Shown here: positions 1-8,500 of the stretch, in pieces
How positions within the stretch are numbered: the first letter of the stretch is position 1
How the letters are laid out: each line of letters begins with the position of its first letter
Assembly (NCBI GenBank): GCA_015231515.1
Contig: JADGBM010000007.1
Span: 25,669-60,944 of the forward strand
Origin: Desulfobulbaceae bacterium
Lineage (GTDB): Bacteria; Desulfobacterota; Desulfobulbia; Desulfobulbales; VMSU01
Length of the DNA stretch: 35,276 bases
Direction of reading: 5' to 3'
Position numbers and translations under genes: made by a program
The notes under the pieces: generated by a model
Databases searched by the model: none
What the model was told of the DNA's origin: nothing
What the model saw: the letters and a program-made list of their open reading frames with translations, nothing else

Positions 1-2
1 AT

Positions 3-806
3 GAACAGAAAGATTTTTTAAAGCTGAAATCAATTCAGGCCCCAGACCACTGGTGTGATGAGTATGAGCTTACCTGGGCCTGGGAGAGTGATCTTGTCTG
101 GATACGCCAGCAAAGTCCTGAACCGTTTTACTGGGCGCCAGTAGGTGACTGGCATAAAATTGATTGGAATGGCCGCCTCTCTTCGTTAAATGAAAAAATT
201 GATTTTGTTCGAGTTCCGGAAGAACTAAGTGCTCGTATTGTCGATTTAAATTGTTCGATGTCATCTATTGAACAACGGGATCATTGGGATTATCTCTATT
301 CTGTCAAAGAGCTCGTTCGTCTCAAGGGTAAGCAGTTTCATGATAAAAAAAATCTTCTGCACCAGTTTCAAAAGAACTCCTGGAGATATGTTCCCCTTGA
401 TCAGGGTTTGATTAAAAGGGCCTTATTTATGCAGTATGATTGGTGTGCCTGGCGAAACTGTGAGGCTTCAGCCGGTTTGGCTGCAGAGAATCGAGTGATC
501 ACCAAGGTGCTCAAATCGTTTGACGAGTTGACTCTTTTTGGTGGAGCTATTGAGATTGACGGCAGTGTCGTGGCTTTTACAGTAGCCGAGCAGCTTTCAC
601 CGAAGATGCTGGTAATACATTTTGAGAAAGCTTTGAACGGTTACAAAGGTCTTTATCAGGCAATCAATCGAGAGTTTCTTGCGGCGCAAAAAGGTTTTGA
701 TATCGTCAATCGAGAACAGGATTTAGGCAATGAAGGGCTGCGAAAAGCCAAGTTATCATATAATCCAGTTGATTTTATTAAGAAATTTAGACTGTCTTGG
801 GTGTGA
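3..806 (+). CDS. DUF2156 / phosphatidylglycerol lysyltransferase-like protein, 5' end cut by window
   Basis: The reading frame is open from the first bases of the window to a TGA at 806, so the gene starts outside; the ATG at 258 is internal because conserved-looking coding sequence (Trp-rich, for example WAWESDLVWIRQQ) continues upstream of it in the same frame. The C-terminal half has the look of the DUF2156 fold: FGGAIEIDGSVVAFTVAEQL, then NREQDLGNEGLRKAKLSYNP near the end, the usual closing motif of this GNAT-like family. Known members relate to the catalytic domain of MprF, which transfers amino acids from tRNA to phosphatidylglycerol; stand-alone soluble members such as this one have no settled substrate. 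No membrane segment is seen in the visible 267 residues. Family assignment is fairly secure, function is not. Confidence 0.8.
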   Translation, partial: EQKDFLKLKSIQAPDHWCDEYELTWAWESDLVWIRQQSPEPFYWAPVGDWHKIDWNGRLSSLNEKIDFVRVPEELSARIVDLNCSMSSIEQRDHWDYLYSVKELVRLKGKQFHDKKNLLHQFQKNSWRYVPLDQGLIKRALFMQYDWCAWRNCEASAGLAAENRVITKVLKSFDELTLFGGAIEIDGSVVAFTVAEQLSPKMLVIHFEKALNGYKGLYQAINREFLAAQKGFDIVNREQDLGNEGLRKAKLSYNPVDFIKKFRLSWV

Positions 807-865
807 CAGTTTTTTCATGGTAAATATACCAATCGCATTCGATATTCTGCCCCCGTAATTTTTAT

Positions 866-895
866 TTGACACCGTGTAAGGATTAAGCCTACACT
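866..895 (+). promoter_or_regulatory. Probable sigma-70 promoter of the PilZ gene
   Basis: TTGACA at 866-871 and TACACT at 890-895 are separated by 18 bases. The -35 is a perfect match and the -10 matches at four of six positions. It lies in the 141-base gap between the DUF2156 stop and the PilZ gene and points towards the latter, about 55 bases upstream of its start. Inferred from sequence only. Confidence 0.5.
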
Positions 896-957
896 TTTAA
901 TGGAGAGAGAGTTCTTAACTATTTTCGGCTTTACTAAACGACAAAAGGGTGTGGGGC

Positions 958-1320
958 ATGAAACATACACAAGAACGAAGGAGAAATGTTCGTTATAAGC
1001 TTGGAGACAGTGCTATCGCGGTTTTTGGCGAAAGCCCCGGTCATATAAGCGATATCAGCGTGGGTGGGCTTTCATTTATTTATCTTGATAGCGACCGGCC
1101 CAGTCCGGAAAGTGATAGTGTTGACATACTCGATGGTCAGCAGAGTTTCTTCCTGGAAAAAATTCCCTGTCGTACGGTAGTTGAGCGTTTGGTCGTCAAC
1201 GAATCCCCTTATAATTTGATTAAGATGGTAAGGCGAAGTCTGGAGTTTGTCGGGATTTCGGATCTTCACAAAAACCAGATAGAATCATACATTAATTCTC
1301 ATTCTTCCAGCCTTGCCTAG
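958..1320 (+). CDS. PilZ domain protein (c-di-GMP receptor candidate)
   Basis: A 120-residue single-domain protein. It has both PilZ signature elements: an arginine cluster near the N-terminus (RRRNVR, residues 7-12, fitting RxxxR) and a D-x-S-x-x-G motif about 20 residues later (DISVGGLSF). In the family these bind cyclic di-GMP. No effector domain is attached, so it probably acts by binding a partner. The frame also opens with a GTG at 949, but the purine-rich AAGGG at 945-949 fits as a ribosome binding site for the ATG at 958, so I start there. The next gene is a hemerythrin 96 bases downstream with its own strong binding site; cotranscription is possible. Confidence 0.85.
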   Translation: MKHTQERRRNVRYKLGDSAIAVFGESPGHISDISVGGLSFIYLDSDRPSPESDSVDILDGQQSFFLEKIPCRTVVERLVVNESPYNLIKMVRRSLEFVGISDLHKNQIESYINSHSSSLA

Positions 1321-1416
1321 CCGGTTTTGACCCAGTTTGGTTTTTTTATATCGATCAGATTGAAGATTGTTACAGTTTGGCCCCGGGAGGGGAAGATTGA
1401 ATGAAAGGAGCGTGAT

Positions 1417-1824
1417 ATGCCGCGAATTGAGTGGAATAAAGATTATAGCGTAGGGTTTCGAGATATTGATGTTCAGCACCAGAATTGGATCGATATTCAC
1501 AATGATCTGCATGAGTTGTTGATCAGCGGTAACAGTAACGATGTCCGCGGGGCGACGATGTCGACCCTTAAAGCAATGAGGGATTATGCTGTGAAGCATT
1601 TCTCTTTTGAGGAAGAGTATATGCAGACAATTGGTTATCCGGATAAAGAGAGGCACGCGCAGATTCATCGAGCCTTTGAAGGCATGGTTGAGAACTATGT
1701 TGATGATATCAAAAATGGAGATGTTGTGCTTAATACCGATATTATGAAAATTTTACGGAGCTGGTTGGTCAACCATATACTTAATGAAGATAAAAAATAC
1801 GGTGAATTTGCAGCGGCAAATTGA
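1417..1824 (+). CDS. Bacteriohemerythrin
   Basis: A 135-residue single-domain hemerythrin, a non-heme di-iron protein that reversibly binds O2 and in anaerobes is thought to carry or scavenge it. All seven expected iron ligands can be placed with family spacing: His21, His61 with Glu65 (HxxxE), His80 and His84 (HxxxH), His120 and Asp125. The start is well supported by AAGGAGCG just upstream. Length is typical of stand-alone bacteriohemerythrins. A strong intrinsic terminator follows the stop. Its position beside a PilZ gene and near a cytochrome module would fit a role in oxygen handling by an anaerobe, which is inference. Confidence 0.95.
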   Translation: MPRIEWNKDYSVGFRDIDVQHQNWIDIHNDLHELLISGNSNDVRGATMSTLKAMRDYAVKHFSFEEEYMQTIGYPDKERHAQIHRAFEGMVENYVDDIKNGDVVLNTDIMKILRSWLVNHILNEDKKYGEFAAAN

Positions 1825-1848
1825 TATATCACCCGCAATACCAGCATA

Positions 1849-1888
1849 AAAAAAAGTCCCGAGGAAGATACTCCTCGGGACTTTTTTT
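1849..1888. terminator. Bidirectional intrinsic terminator
   Basis: A perfect 11-bp GC-rich stem (AGTCCCGAGGA at 1855-1865 with its complement at 1872-1882) encloses a 6-base loop. It is flanked by an A-run on the left and a T-run on the right that also pair, extending the stem to 17 bp. It can end transcription of the hemerythrin on the plus strand and of the cytochrome b on the minus strand, whose genes converge here. Confidence 0.93.
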
Positions 1889-1924
1889 ATGTACTGCCGA
1901 TGCTAGTTTATTTCTGACAATGGT

Positions 1925-2776
1925 TTAGTGGGCACCACTCAGAATATATTTGAACATGGTAACAATGATAAAGACCACTAATACAGAACCGGTGGTCACA
2001 ACAAAGAGTCCAAACACCGTAGAAAGGCGGCGCAGCCAGCCTTCAGGAGCCCTGCGGGTGGTCAGTTTGTCAAGCTCACCGCTTTCAACGAGTTGATCAT
2101 ACTCACGAGGGCGCTCATGCTTAAGCTCTTCCAGAGGGAATGATCCTATAAATATTACCGGATCAAGAGGGAATTTCTCAGGACGCAAATGAGTATTATA
2201 AAAGTGTATGGTAAATATAAAGCCGGAGGCAAGCAGGGCCTCGTCACTGTGGATTATGGTGGCGATATTGAGCCAGTATCCTGGGAAAAATTTTGAGAAT
2301 TGAACAGGGAACCAAAGAGCAAGTCCTGAACCACCAATAACTGCAATACCCCAAAAGACCGCCATGAAGTCGAACTTTTCCCAGTATATCCAACGTCCAT
2401 AATAGGGGCGTTTGCCCCCAAAAAACCATTTGATGGTTCCGATCATCTCCTTAAGGTCATTCAGGTTTGGTATAAGGCCTTCCGGGTCAAAAATAAATGC
2501 TATTAGCGATTTTTTGGACTCTTGCCATTTAGTGAACAGCAGAATCAGGGTCAGGAAAAAGTAGAAAAACGTAATAACGGCACAAAATCTATGTAAGGCG
2601 CCCAGTACCGCAAAGCCTCCAAAGCTGTATGCGATCCATTGGGCCCAGCCTTCAATGGCAAATTTAAGCGCCATTCCGGTGACAGCTAACGTGAGAAAAC
2701 TGAGAATAATAAGTAAGTGAATAAATCTCTGAAAGACAGAGAACCTCTCAATCCAAAGTGTTGGTGCTTTCGCCAT
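1925..2776 (-). CDS. Membrane cytochrome b (cytochrome b/b6 domain protein)
   Basis: A 283-residue membrane protein with about five hydrophobic helices (roughly residues 18-38, 48-90 as a helix pair, 132-155, 165-195 and 250-278). Candidate heme-b histidines lie in helices: His20 (FIHLL), His62 (ALHRF), and the pair in HSDEALLASGFIFTIHF, which is followed by NTHLRPEKFP, a stretch typical of the cytochrome b subunits of formate dehydrogenase and hydrogenase-like complexes. It follows the multiheme cytochrome c gene on the same strand after 149 bases, with AGAGGAT as ribosome binding site. The pair probably moves electrons between the menaquinone pool and periplasmic acceptors. The direction and partner are unknown. 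Confidence 0.88.
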   Translation of the reverse strand: MAKAPTLWIERFSVFQRFIHLLIILSFLTLAVTGMALKFAIEGWAQWIAYSFGGFAVLGALHRFCAVITFFYFFLTLILLFTKWQESKKSLIAFIFDPEGLIPNLNDLKEMIGTIKWFFGGKRPYYGRWIYWEKFDFMAVFWGIAVIGGSGLALWFPVQFSKFFPGYWLNIATIIHSDEALLASGFIFTIHFYNTHLRPEKFPLDPVIFIGSFPLEELKHERPREYDQLVESGELDKLTTRRAPEGWLRRLSTVFGLFVVTTGSVLVVFIIVTMFKYILSGAH

Positions 2777-2925
2777 GTCTATCCTCTATAAAGTTTTATT
2801 TAAATATAATTTTTGTGCATTCTGCCGAGCTGAATAGCAACTTTTTCCGTTAATTCGTAGCTAACAACTCAATTTCTCTGAAAACTTCAGGCACTGAAGA
2901 CAACAACATCAGTGCTAGTACAGAT

Positions 2926-4173
2926 TTAATGCCCCTTAGCCATTAGTTTGATACGTTCAACAATGGAACGTGGTATCCATAAAATCGTATGAAGTCCAAA
3001 GAAGCTGAATGTACCGACAAGCAAACCGGTCATGGCCCAGAAAGTGTAAAAAAGATACGGGTATTTTTCTTTGTCGTGAACAGAGTGGGTAGCATGGGGC
3101 AAATAAGTAGTAAAGCTTTGGTTCGCCTTTGGATGGCACACTGAACAGGTCTGTACAATATTGGCAGTATTGATTTTTGAGGCCGGGTTTTGAATGGGAA
3201 GGATGTCATGGGAACCATGACAATCAGAGCATTTCGCCGTTTGTTCTCCTCCCCAAAGCATGGATGCCCTGCCGTGATAGGTTTGAAAGTATGTCTCTGT
3301 TTCATGGGCATGGCAGTTGTTGCACTGCTCAGCTATAAGCAGGCGAAAATCTTTATTGGTGACGCGTGAGATGGTGTGTGCATTATGGCAGTCAATACAA
3401 ACAGGTAATTTCTTATCTGTTTTTGTAACTGTTGGGCTGTGCACTGAATCTTGAAATTTCTCAGCAATTCCAACATGGCACCCTTTACAGGTTTCAGTGA
3501 TATTGTCACGATTAACACTTGAGTTTGGTGAGGATGCCTTCTGAACATTGTGTCCAGTATGACAGCTTGAGCACACCGCTGTGACGATCAGGCCATCTTC
3601 GAAGAGGCCTTTGCCATGAATCGACATTGAGTAGTTTTGAACAATGTTGTGTTCGCTCAGGTCATGTGTGGAGGTCATATCAGAACCTTCACGGTGACAG
3701 CGGCCACAGGTAAAGGGAATATTCATCGGGTAGGTTGTGGAACGCCGATCTTTTGGTGAAAGGATGCCGTGTTTTGTGTGGCAGTCCTGGCACTTGGGAG
3801 CCATTGCATCATTTTTTTCAATGGCCGCTTCGCCATGGGCGCTTTGCATGTATGTTTCACCGATTGCATCGTGACAATCATTACAATTCACCGGCGACAG
3901 GGGGAATGGGTGTTCCTCTCCCTCAACATCCGCATCAACATGACAGGAGACGCAGCCGTTTTCAGCATGTACCGTATCTTTATAGGTATCTATGTCGACA
4001 TACAGGCTTATAGTTTTCCCATTTTTTTCGGTAGTCAGCTCAACGTCAGTGTGACAACCAATGCAATCCTCATTGGTTAAGGCGTATGCGTTACTCCATG
4101 ATATAAATAGGGCCAGCAGCATGAAGCGAATAATCGCCCCAGCTCCTAAATGTTTTGGTACATTCTTGATCAT
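2926..4173 (-). CDS. Membrane-anchored multiheme cytochrome c (11 CxxCH motifs)
   Basis: 415 residues. An N-terminal signal sequence (hydrophobic stretch FMLLALFISW, likely cleaved after NAYA) is followed by eleven CxxCH heme-attachment motifs spread over residues 37 to about 348, then a C-terminal hydrophobic helix (YTFWAMTGLLVGTFSFFGLHTILWI) with a short basic tail. The heme domain would sit in the periplasm, anchored to the inner membrane. The heme pairs and scattered extra histidines resemble doubled-CxxCH and NrfB/cytochrome c3-type electron carriers. The start has GGAGG nearby. It is first in a two-gene operon with the cytochrome b, resembling the b plus multiheme-c pairing of Geobacter inner-membrane quinol oxidases such as CbcL, although there the two parts are fused. 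Physiological acceptor unknown. Confidence 0.93.
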   Translation of the reverse strand: MIKNVPKHLGAGAIIRFMLLALFISWSNAYALTNEDCIGCHTDVELTTEKNGKTISLYVDIDTYKDTVHAENGCVSCHVDADVEGEEHPFPLSPVNCNDCHDAIGETYMQSAHGEAAIEKNDAMAPKCQDCHTKHGILSPKDRRSTTYPMNIPFTCGRCHREGSDMTSTHDLSEHNIVQNYSMSIHGKGLFEDGLIVTAVCSSCHTGHNVQKASSPNSSVNRDNITETCKGCHVGIAEKFQDSVHSPTVTKTDKKLPVCIDCHNAHTISRVTNKDFRLLIAEQCNNCHAHETETYFQTYHGRASMLWGGEQTAKCSDCHGSHDILPIQNPASKINTANIVQTCSVCHPKANQSFTTYLPHATHSVHDKEKYPYLFYTFWAMTGLLVGTFSFFGLHTILWIPRSIVERIKLMAKGH

Positions 4174-4352
4174 CAGTAATGCCTCCGTGGTAAGTTGAAA
4201 AAGGTTATGGAAAATATAAAGTCGTAAATCACAATGCTTTGTCGGGCAAATACCTCATGGACTTAATTGTAAAATGATTGACCCCATTTAAGAGCCCTTG
4301 CCCTTTCCTCAAAAAAAAACTATTACACTTAATGCAACTTGCCAAAAAAATG

Positions 4353-4386
4353 CAAGAAAAAATGAATTGGTATTCATTTTTTCTTG
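4353..4386. promoter_or_regulatory. Long palindromic operator between the cytochrome operon and the 102-aa gene
   Basis: A perfect inverted repeat with 15-bp arms (4353-4367 and 4372-4386) around a 4-base centre TGGT. Its core at 4361-4378 is, on the opposite strand, AATGAATACCAATTCATT, the identical 18-mer found at 26782-26799 in front of the FadR-like tetR gene. It lies 38-63 bases upstream of the 4416 gene and about 180 bases upstream of the cytochrome c start. No clear -35/-10 pair could be assigned in this 242-base intergenic region. The hairpin is A/T rich and lacks a T-run beyond the stem, so an operator is favoured over a terminator. Confidence 0.75.
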
Positions 4387-4415
4387 TGTGGATATGAAAA
4401 TGTGGAGGATATTAC

Positions 4416-4724
4416 GTGCAACAAGAGTCTCACCGAAATGCAAAACCCGTCCCTCTCTACACGAAGATAGGCTGGATAGCTGCCTGGGTAGTTATGTCAG
4501 TGCTCATATTAATGATTTTGAGAAACTGCATGACTTCCGTGAAATATGGAAGCCAAACGGAGATTGGCACGGTGGATTCGTACTATCAGTTGGGGCTGAA
4601 GGAGGGGCAACTGGGTAAAGATTTTTTTCTGCCCGGTGATGTGATGAACAACCCTGTCCTGCGTAAATCCTATACCAAAGGTTACAGGGAGGGAATGGAT
4701 GCCAGAAAACTCCCTGAAAAGTAG
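4416..4724 (+). CDS. Small membrane-anchored protein of unknown function
   Basis: 102 residues starting at GTG, chosen because GGAGG at 4404-4408 sits seven bases before it. One transmembrane helix (about residues 18-37, IGWIAAWVVMSVLILMIL) follows a short basic cytoplasmic N-terminus. The rest is soluble and has Gly-Glu patterned segments: YYQLGLKEGQLGKDFFLPGD and later SYTKGYREGMD. I do not recognise a named family. It diverges from the cytochrome c/b operon across the palindrome at 4353-4386, so the two are probably co-controlled. An overlapping frame at 4298-4618 lacks a binding site and is taken as a shadow. Confidence 0.75.
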   Translation: MQQESHRNAKPVPLYTKIGWIAAWVVMSVLILMILRNCMTSVKYGSQTEIGTVDSYYQLGLKEGQLGKDFFLPGDVMNNPVLRKSYTKGYREGMDARKLPEK

Positions 4725-4767
4725 CCAGGTTTTTTTGTGTTTCAGAAACGGCGGCTTAATGCTGCTG

Positions 4768-7700
4768 CTATTTCTGTCTTAATCCCAGAGTGAAATCCGT
4801 TCGGTTGCCATCCCTTCCCATGTTTAGGGAGTCGATTATCTGGGCCTTTCCGGCCTTAAACTGATTTTCGGCAACGCCTTTAGATCTGAAATAAGCAATC
4901 ACTTCATCAATTCGTTGTTGAGCGAGTTCAAGAAGGTCCTTGTCAGAAACAATGAGTTTCTTCTTCTCGTCATCATACACAGCCTTTTTTGCAGCATAGT
5001 CGGAACTGAAAGGTTGGTCGATGACCTCTTTTCCGTAGGAGGTCGAAAGGGCTTGAGATAGTTTCGCCTCATGCCGGCGCTGTCTTTTGTCAATCTCGGC
5101 AATTTTCTCATCAATAAGAGCCTTTCTGTCGGAGTGGGAGTCGGAGTGCCCGGTTACAGTGATTTCCAGAAGAGGGCGGGAGTTCAGGATGGCCACCCAC
5201 TGGTTGAGGAGTTCCTGGTAGGCAGGGGAGATATTTTGGGCGCCGAAATTAAAAAAGAGAGACGGTGAGATTAAACCGCTCTGATTTTGAGAATCAAGTA
5301 AAGAAAAGGGCGAAACATGGGCCTTGAGCAGAAGTTTCTGGAACTCATTAATAAGGTCATCACCAAGGCTGTAATTCGAGTTGGGCTTAGCTGTTGTTGA
5401 AAAGGGCAGAGTCATGCCGTCCTCTTTGTCTTGCAAGAGGGCTTGCAGGAAGGGCGTGTCTTTCCATGTGTTACCTTTAATCGTAATCAAGCCTGGCTCA
5501 ATAGAGGGTCCGAGTTGAAGGCCGGAGATTTTGATATCCAGAGAGTGTTGGATGACCTCCTGGCTCAGATGAATTTTGCCGGTAAGATCAAACCTGCCCT
5601 GTTTGATGGTGTGACCGATAACAGGAGTCAGTAGTGAGTTCTTTTGCGGGGCGGGGTAACCCGTAATCTGATAGGCAGTCTGGAGCGTTTTAGATGGTGC
5701 TGAAAGTAAAGTGGTGCCTGTCAGGGATATTGGGGCTACAGAATCGAGGAGTCCTTCCAGCGAAAAGCTGTTTTCCTTCGTGTCAGAAAGCCTGGAAAAT
5801 GACCCGTTCACATTTTCAATCAAAGTTCGGGAGGGAGGGTCTGAAAGGGCATTGTTGAGAGAGACAGTACCGTCTTTAAGGTAAAGGGAGTCAAAGTTCA
5901 GAAAGTTGTTTTCTGACTTGGCATCCTGTTGCGCCGTAAATATTGAGAGCAGTGGGGCACTTTTGGGGCCTGGGGTATAGCTAAGATGTGGCTTTTTAAA
6001 CGTAATTTGATCGAGTGACAGCGCAAGAGGCTCTGCCTTTATGGTGATGCCGGCCGTACTAACCTGTTGCGCGTTAAAGGAATATGACGGGCTTGAAGAT
6101 GAAAGGTCTGTAATGTCGAGTGAACCAGTAAATATGGGGTTTGGGAGAAGAAAAGAACCCTCTAGACTCACAGCGCCACGAGAGTTGAACTGTTGATCAG
6201 GTACAAAAACTGTGCTGAGTAAATCAGCCGGGAGGTTTTCAGCTTTTATGGTGCCGTTTGCCGAAAAAGGTTTGCTTGAAAAGGTGCCTGAAACCTCTGT
6301 CGGCGTGTTGTTTGATGTGGCGCGTGCCACAAACTGATTTTGGCTGCCTTTAATAATCTGTGGGACAGACAGGTTGAAATTGTCAAGCGTATGCCCTTTA
6401 GAGGTCTGGCTCATATCATTGATTACGATTGTTGAATCTGAGACCTCTAATGATGAAAGGCTTACATGGGCAGTTGCCGTATCTTTCCAGTAGATCTGTG
6501 GTGCCGTTATAAGATTCTGCCAAGCCTTTTTGTCAGAAGGGGGATGCAGATAAAATTGTGCCTTCTTTATTGATACCGCACCAAACTGCAGCAGTGAGCT
6601 TGTACTGTTGAAAAAACCATTCTCACTTTGCCAGCCTCCCAAGGACGCCAAAGCTGTTTTGTTGTCGGTAATCCGAATGTCTCGGGCCCAGATCTGCATG
6701 TTCTCAAGTGTAAATATTTTTTTGCCGGGTTTAGGGTCATAACTAAAACCGGACTTGATCTGCTCAATCGTTCCTTTTGAGATAAGAGAGCCAGTGAACC
6801 AGCCCGGCAGTGTTGGTAAGTCGTTAACGTCAAGATCATTAGCCTCAAAAAGGCCTTTGCTAAGCTGTTCTGAACTGACAACCCATTGGGCGTTGACTGT
6901 GGTTTTAGGATCTTTCTCTGCGGATATTGAGAAACTGGACGTTTGCCGGTTCCCGTTGACAGTATTTAGCACCGAGGCAAGCACCTCGATATTGTCCCAT
7001 CGCTGTGCGGTATCTTTTGTTACCCTGTTTGTAAAAGTTATGGAGCCGTTACTGATTGCAAACTGGGGAAGTTGTTTGGTGTTTTCAGGTGCCAGCAATG
7101 CGTTTTCTATCTGGTTGAAAGGGAATGGGAACGTAAAAGCGTTTTGTGCTGATGATGTCAGGGTGAAGATAGGTCTTCTGAAAATAAGTTTTGTAATTGA
7201 AAAGTTTTGGGATAGCGGGAAAAACGAACCCTCTAGAAGTATCGAATCCACTGTTACTTCCTCAGGCGTTTCATTGAAAATAGCACCAGAGATGTCGAGC
7301 TCGCCTGATACTTTAAATTGCTCTTTTGCATTTTTAGAGTGTGGGTCGTAGCTAAGATGCATCTTTATGTCCGCCAGCCCACCTCGAATCCGACTGCCAA
7401 AATCAGCAGGAAAGTAGCTTGCGTAGGGCATAACGTCGATTTTTCCCATATGTAAGGCAAGCTGAATAACCGACGAATCAGGATTTTGATTTTGTGTGTC
7501 TGCTAAAGATACAGGTCTGCCGTTTATCATTGCCGAGAAGTGAGGCTGAAGTCGAGGTGATTGGTAATCGATAGTTGCCAGTGTTGGCAGGGTAATTTGA
7601 AGATTGGTGACGTGATGTTTTTTGCTGGTCGTGGCATCCGCAAAAACAATTTCTGCGTCCTTGACCGATATGTTGTTTAGTGAATAGTTATTTTTCAGGT

Positions 7701-8343
7701 ACTTGACAGCTGGGGAGAAAACGATTGAATCCAGAGTTGTTTTGTCTTGTTCTGCGAGACTGGCTGAAATCTGGTCCCATAACGCACTGATATTAGTACT
7801 GCCATCGGTGTCTTTTGTGATATGAACAAAAAGCTGCTGGAGGCGGAACTCTTCGCAGATGATGCCTTTGTAAAAAATAGAGCGAGGGTCAATCACAAGG
7901 GTCAGGCGTGAAAATGTGATGAACGGGTCAACTGTATCGGCGGGGTTATTGATAACTGGTCCGACAACACTGTTGTCGAGCTCAAGCCGAAAGTTAAGCG
8001 GGTTAAAACTGGCACGTCCAAAGGTGACTTCGCGTCCACACAGTTCGCTCAACTTTGTAGCGCCGTAGGTTTTAATAAGGGCCGGAAAAAGATAATATCC
8101 GCCAAGGAAATAAAGCCCCAGACAGAAAATGGTGGAAATCGTCAAGGCTTTGGTTATAGAGATAAAGCCTAGTTTCTTTTTCTTGGGGAGCACTGCTTTT
8201 CTGGAAAAAGGACGCTTTTGGTCAGGAGCAGTGGGAGCCGAAGTTGATGGGGTTATTTGGGTTGTGTCTACCTCTGGGGGCAGTTCAGACTCTTGTGATA
8301 TCTGAATTGATCCGAAAGGGTCGTTTTTTTGTTTTTGTGCCAT
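4768..8343 (-). CDS. Large AsmA-like DUF748 domain protein
   Basis: 1191 residues. A Pro- and Lys-rich cytoplasmic N-terminus (about residues 1-58) is followed by one hydrophobic helix (about 64-88, ALTISTIFCLGLYFLGGYYLF). Then comes the segment LSELCGREVTFGRASFNPLNFRLEL, the start of the DUF748/AsmA-type fold. The remainder is long, beta-rich and repetitive, as expected of a periplasmic bridge-like protein, and ends with a short basic region containing the charged stretch EKIAEIDKRQRRHEAKL and GNRTDFTLGLRQK. Family relatives (AsmA, YhdP, TamB) are linked to phospholipid traffic and outer-membrane maintenance. It is divergent from a plsC gene, which fits a lipid/envelope theme, though that is context only. 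No clear ribosome binding site at the ATG. Confidence 0.85.
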   Translation of the reverse strand: MAQKQKNDPFGSIQISQESELPPEVDTTQITPSTSAPTAPDQKRPFSRKAVLPKKKKLGFISITKALTISTIFCLGLYFLGGYYLFPALIKTYGATKLSELCGREVTFGRASFNPLNFRLELDNSVVGPVINNPADTVDPFITFSRLTLVIDPRSIFYKGIICEEFRLQQLFVHITKDTDGSTNISALWDQISASLAEQDKTTLDSIVFSPAVKYLKNNYSLNNISVKDAEIVFADATTSKKHHVTNLQITLPTLATIDYQSPRLQPHFSAMINGRPVSLADTQNQNPDSSVIQLALHMGKIDVMPYASYFPADFGSRIRGGLADIKMHLSYDPHSKNAKEQFKVSGELDISGAIFNETPEEVTVDSILLEGSFFPLSQNFSITKLIFRRPIFTLTSSAQNAFTFPFPFNQIENALLAPENTKQLPQFAISNGSITFTNRVTKDTAQRWDNIEVLASVLNTVNGNRQTSSFSISAEKDPKTTVNAQWVVSSEQLSKGLFEANDLDVNDLPTLPGWFTGSLISKGTIEQIKSGFSYDPKPGKKIFTLENMQIWARDIRITDNKTALASLGGWQSENGFFNSTSSLLQFGAVSIKKAQFYLHPPSDKKAWQNLITAPQIYWKDTATAHVSLSSLEVSDSTIVINDMSQTSKGHTLDNFNLSVPQIIKGSQNQFVARATSNNTPTEVSGTFSSKPFSANGTIKAENLPADLLSTVFVPDQQFNSRGAVSLEGSFLLPNPIFTGSLDITDLSSSSPSYSFNAQQVSTAGITIKAEPLALSLDQITFKKPHLSYTPGPKSAPLLSIFTAQQDAKSENNFLNFDSLYLKDGTVSLNNALSDPPSRTLIENVNGSFSRLSDTKENSFSLEGLLDSVAPISLTGTTLLSAPSKTLQTAYQITGYPAPQKNSLLTPVIGHTIKQGRFDLTGKIHLSQEVIQHSLDIKISGLQLGPSIEPGLITIKGNTWKDTPFLQALLQDKEDGMTLPFSTTAKPNSNYSLGDDLINEFQKLLLKAHVSPFSLLDSQNQSGLISPSLFFNFGAQNISPAYQELLNQWVAILNSRPLLEITVTGHSDSHSDRKALIDEKIAEIDKRQRRHEAKLSQALSTSYGKEVIDQPFSSDYAAKKAVYDDEKKKLIVSDKDLLELAQQRIDEVIAYFRSKGVAENQFKAGKAQIIDSLNMGRDGNRTDFTLGLRQK

Positions 8344-8410
8344 GCTGCATTGTGCCCCGGAGGTTACTCAAGTATCAGGTGCTGCCTTTGCCGTTGTTTT
8401 GTGCTTCAAG

Positions 8411-8440
8411 TTGTGCTAACTGGTATGCAACAGCAATAAT
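8411..8440 (+). promoter_or_regulatory. Possible promoter of plsC
   Basis: TTGTGC at 8411-8416 and AATAAT at 8435-8440 with an 18-base spacer, about 60 bases before the preferred plsC start. Only moderately similar to consensus. Confidence 0.3.
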
Positions 8441-8500
8441 TCTTTGAAACCTATCTTGCTCTGCGGAGTACACCAATTCCTTTTTTTATATGAAAAATCC

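Noticed and set aside
4298-4618. 106-codon ORF overlapping the small membrane-protein gene and the palindrome
   Set aside because: No ribosome binding site, runs through the operator, and the other frame has GGAGG and a membrane helix.
4685-4736. CAGGGAG/CTCCCTG stem near the end of the 102-aa gene with a later T-run
   Set aside because: The T-run is about 13 bases past the stem, so the two do not form a standard intrinsic terminator.
6755-7351. 198-codon antisense ORF within the DUF748 gene
   Set aside because: Lies wholly inside a continuous 1191-residue frame whose domain and membrane pattern are coherent; no start signal.
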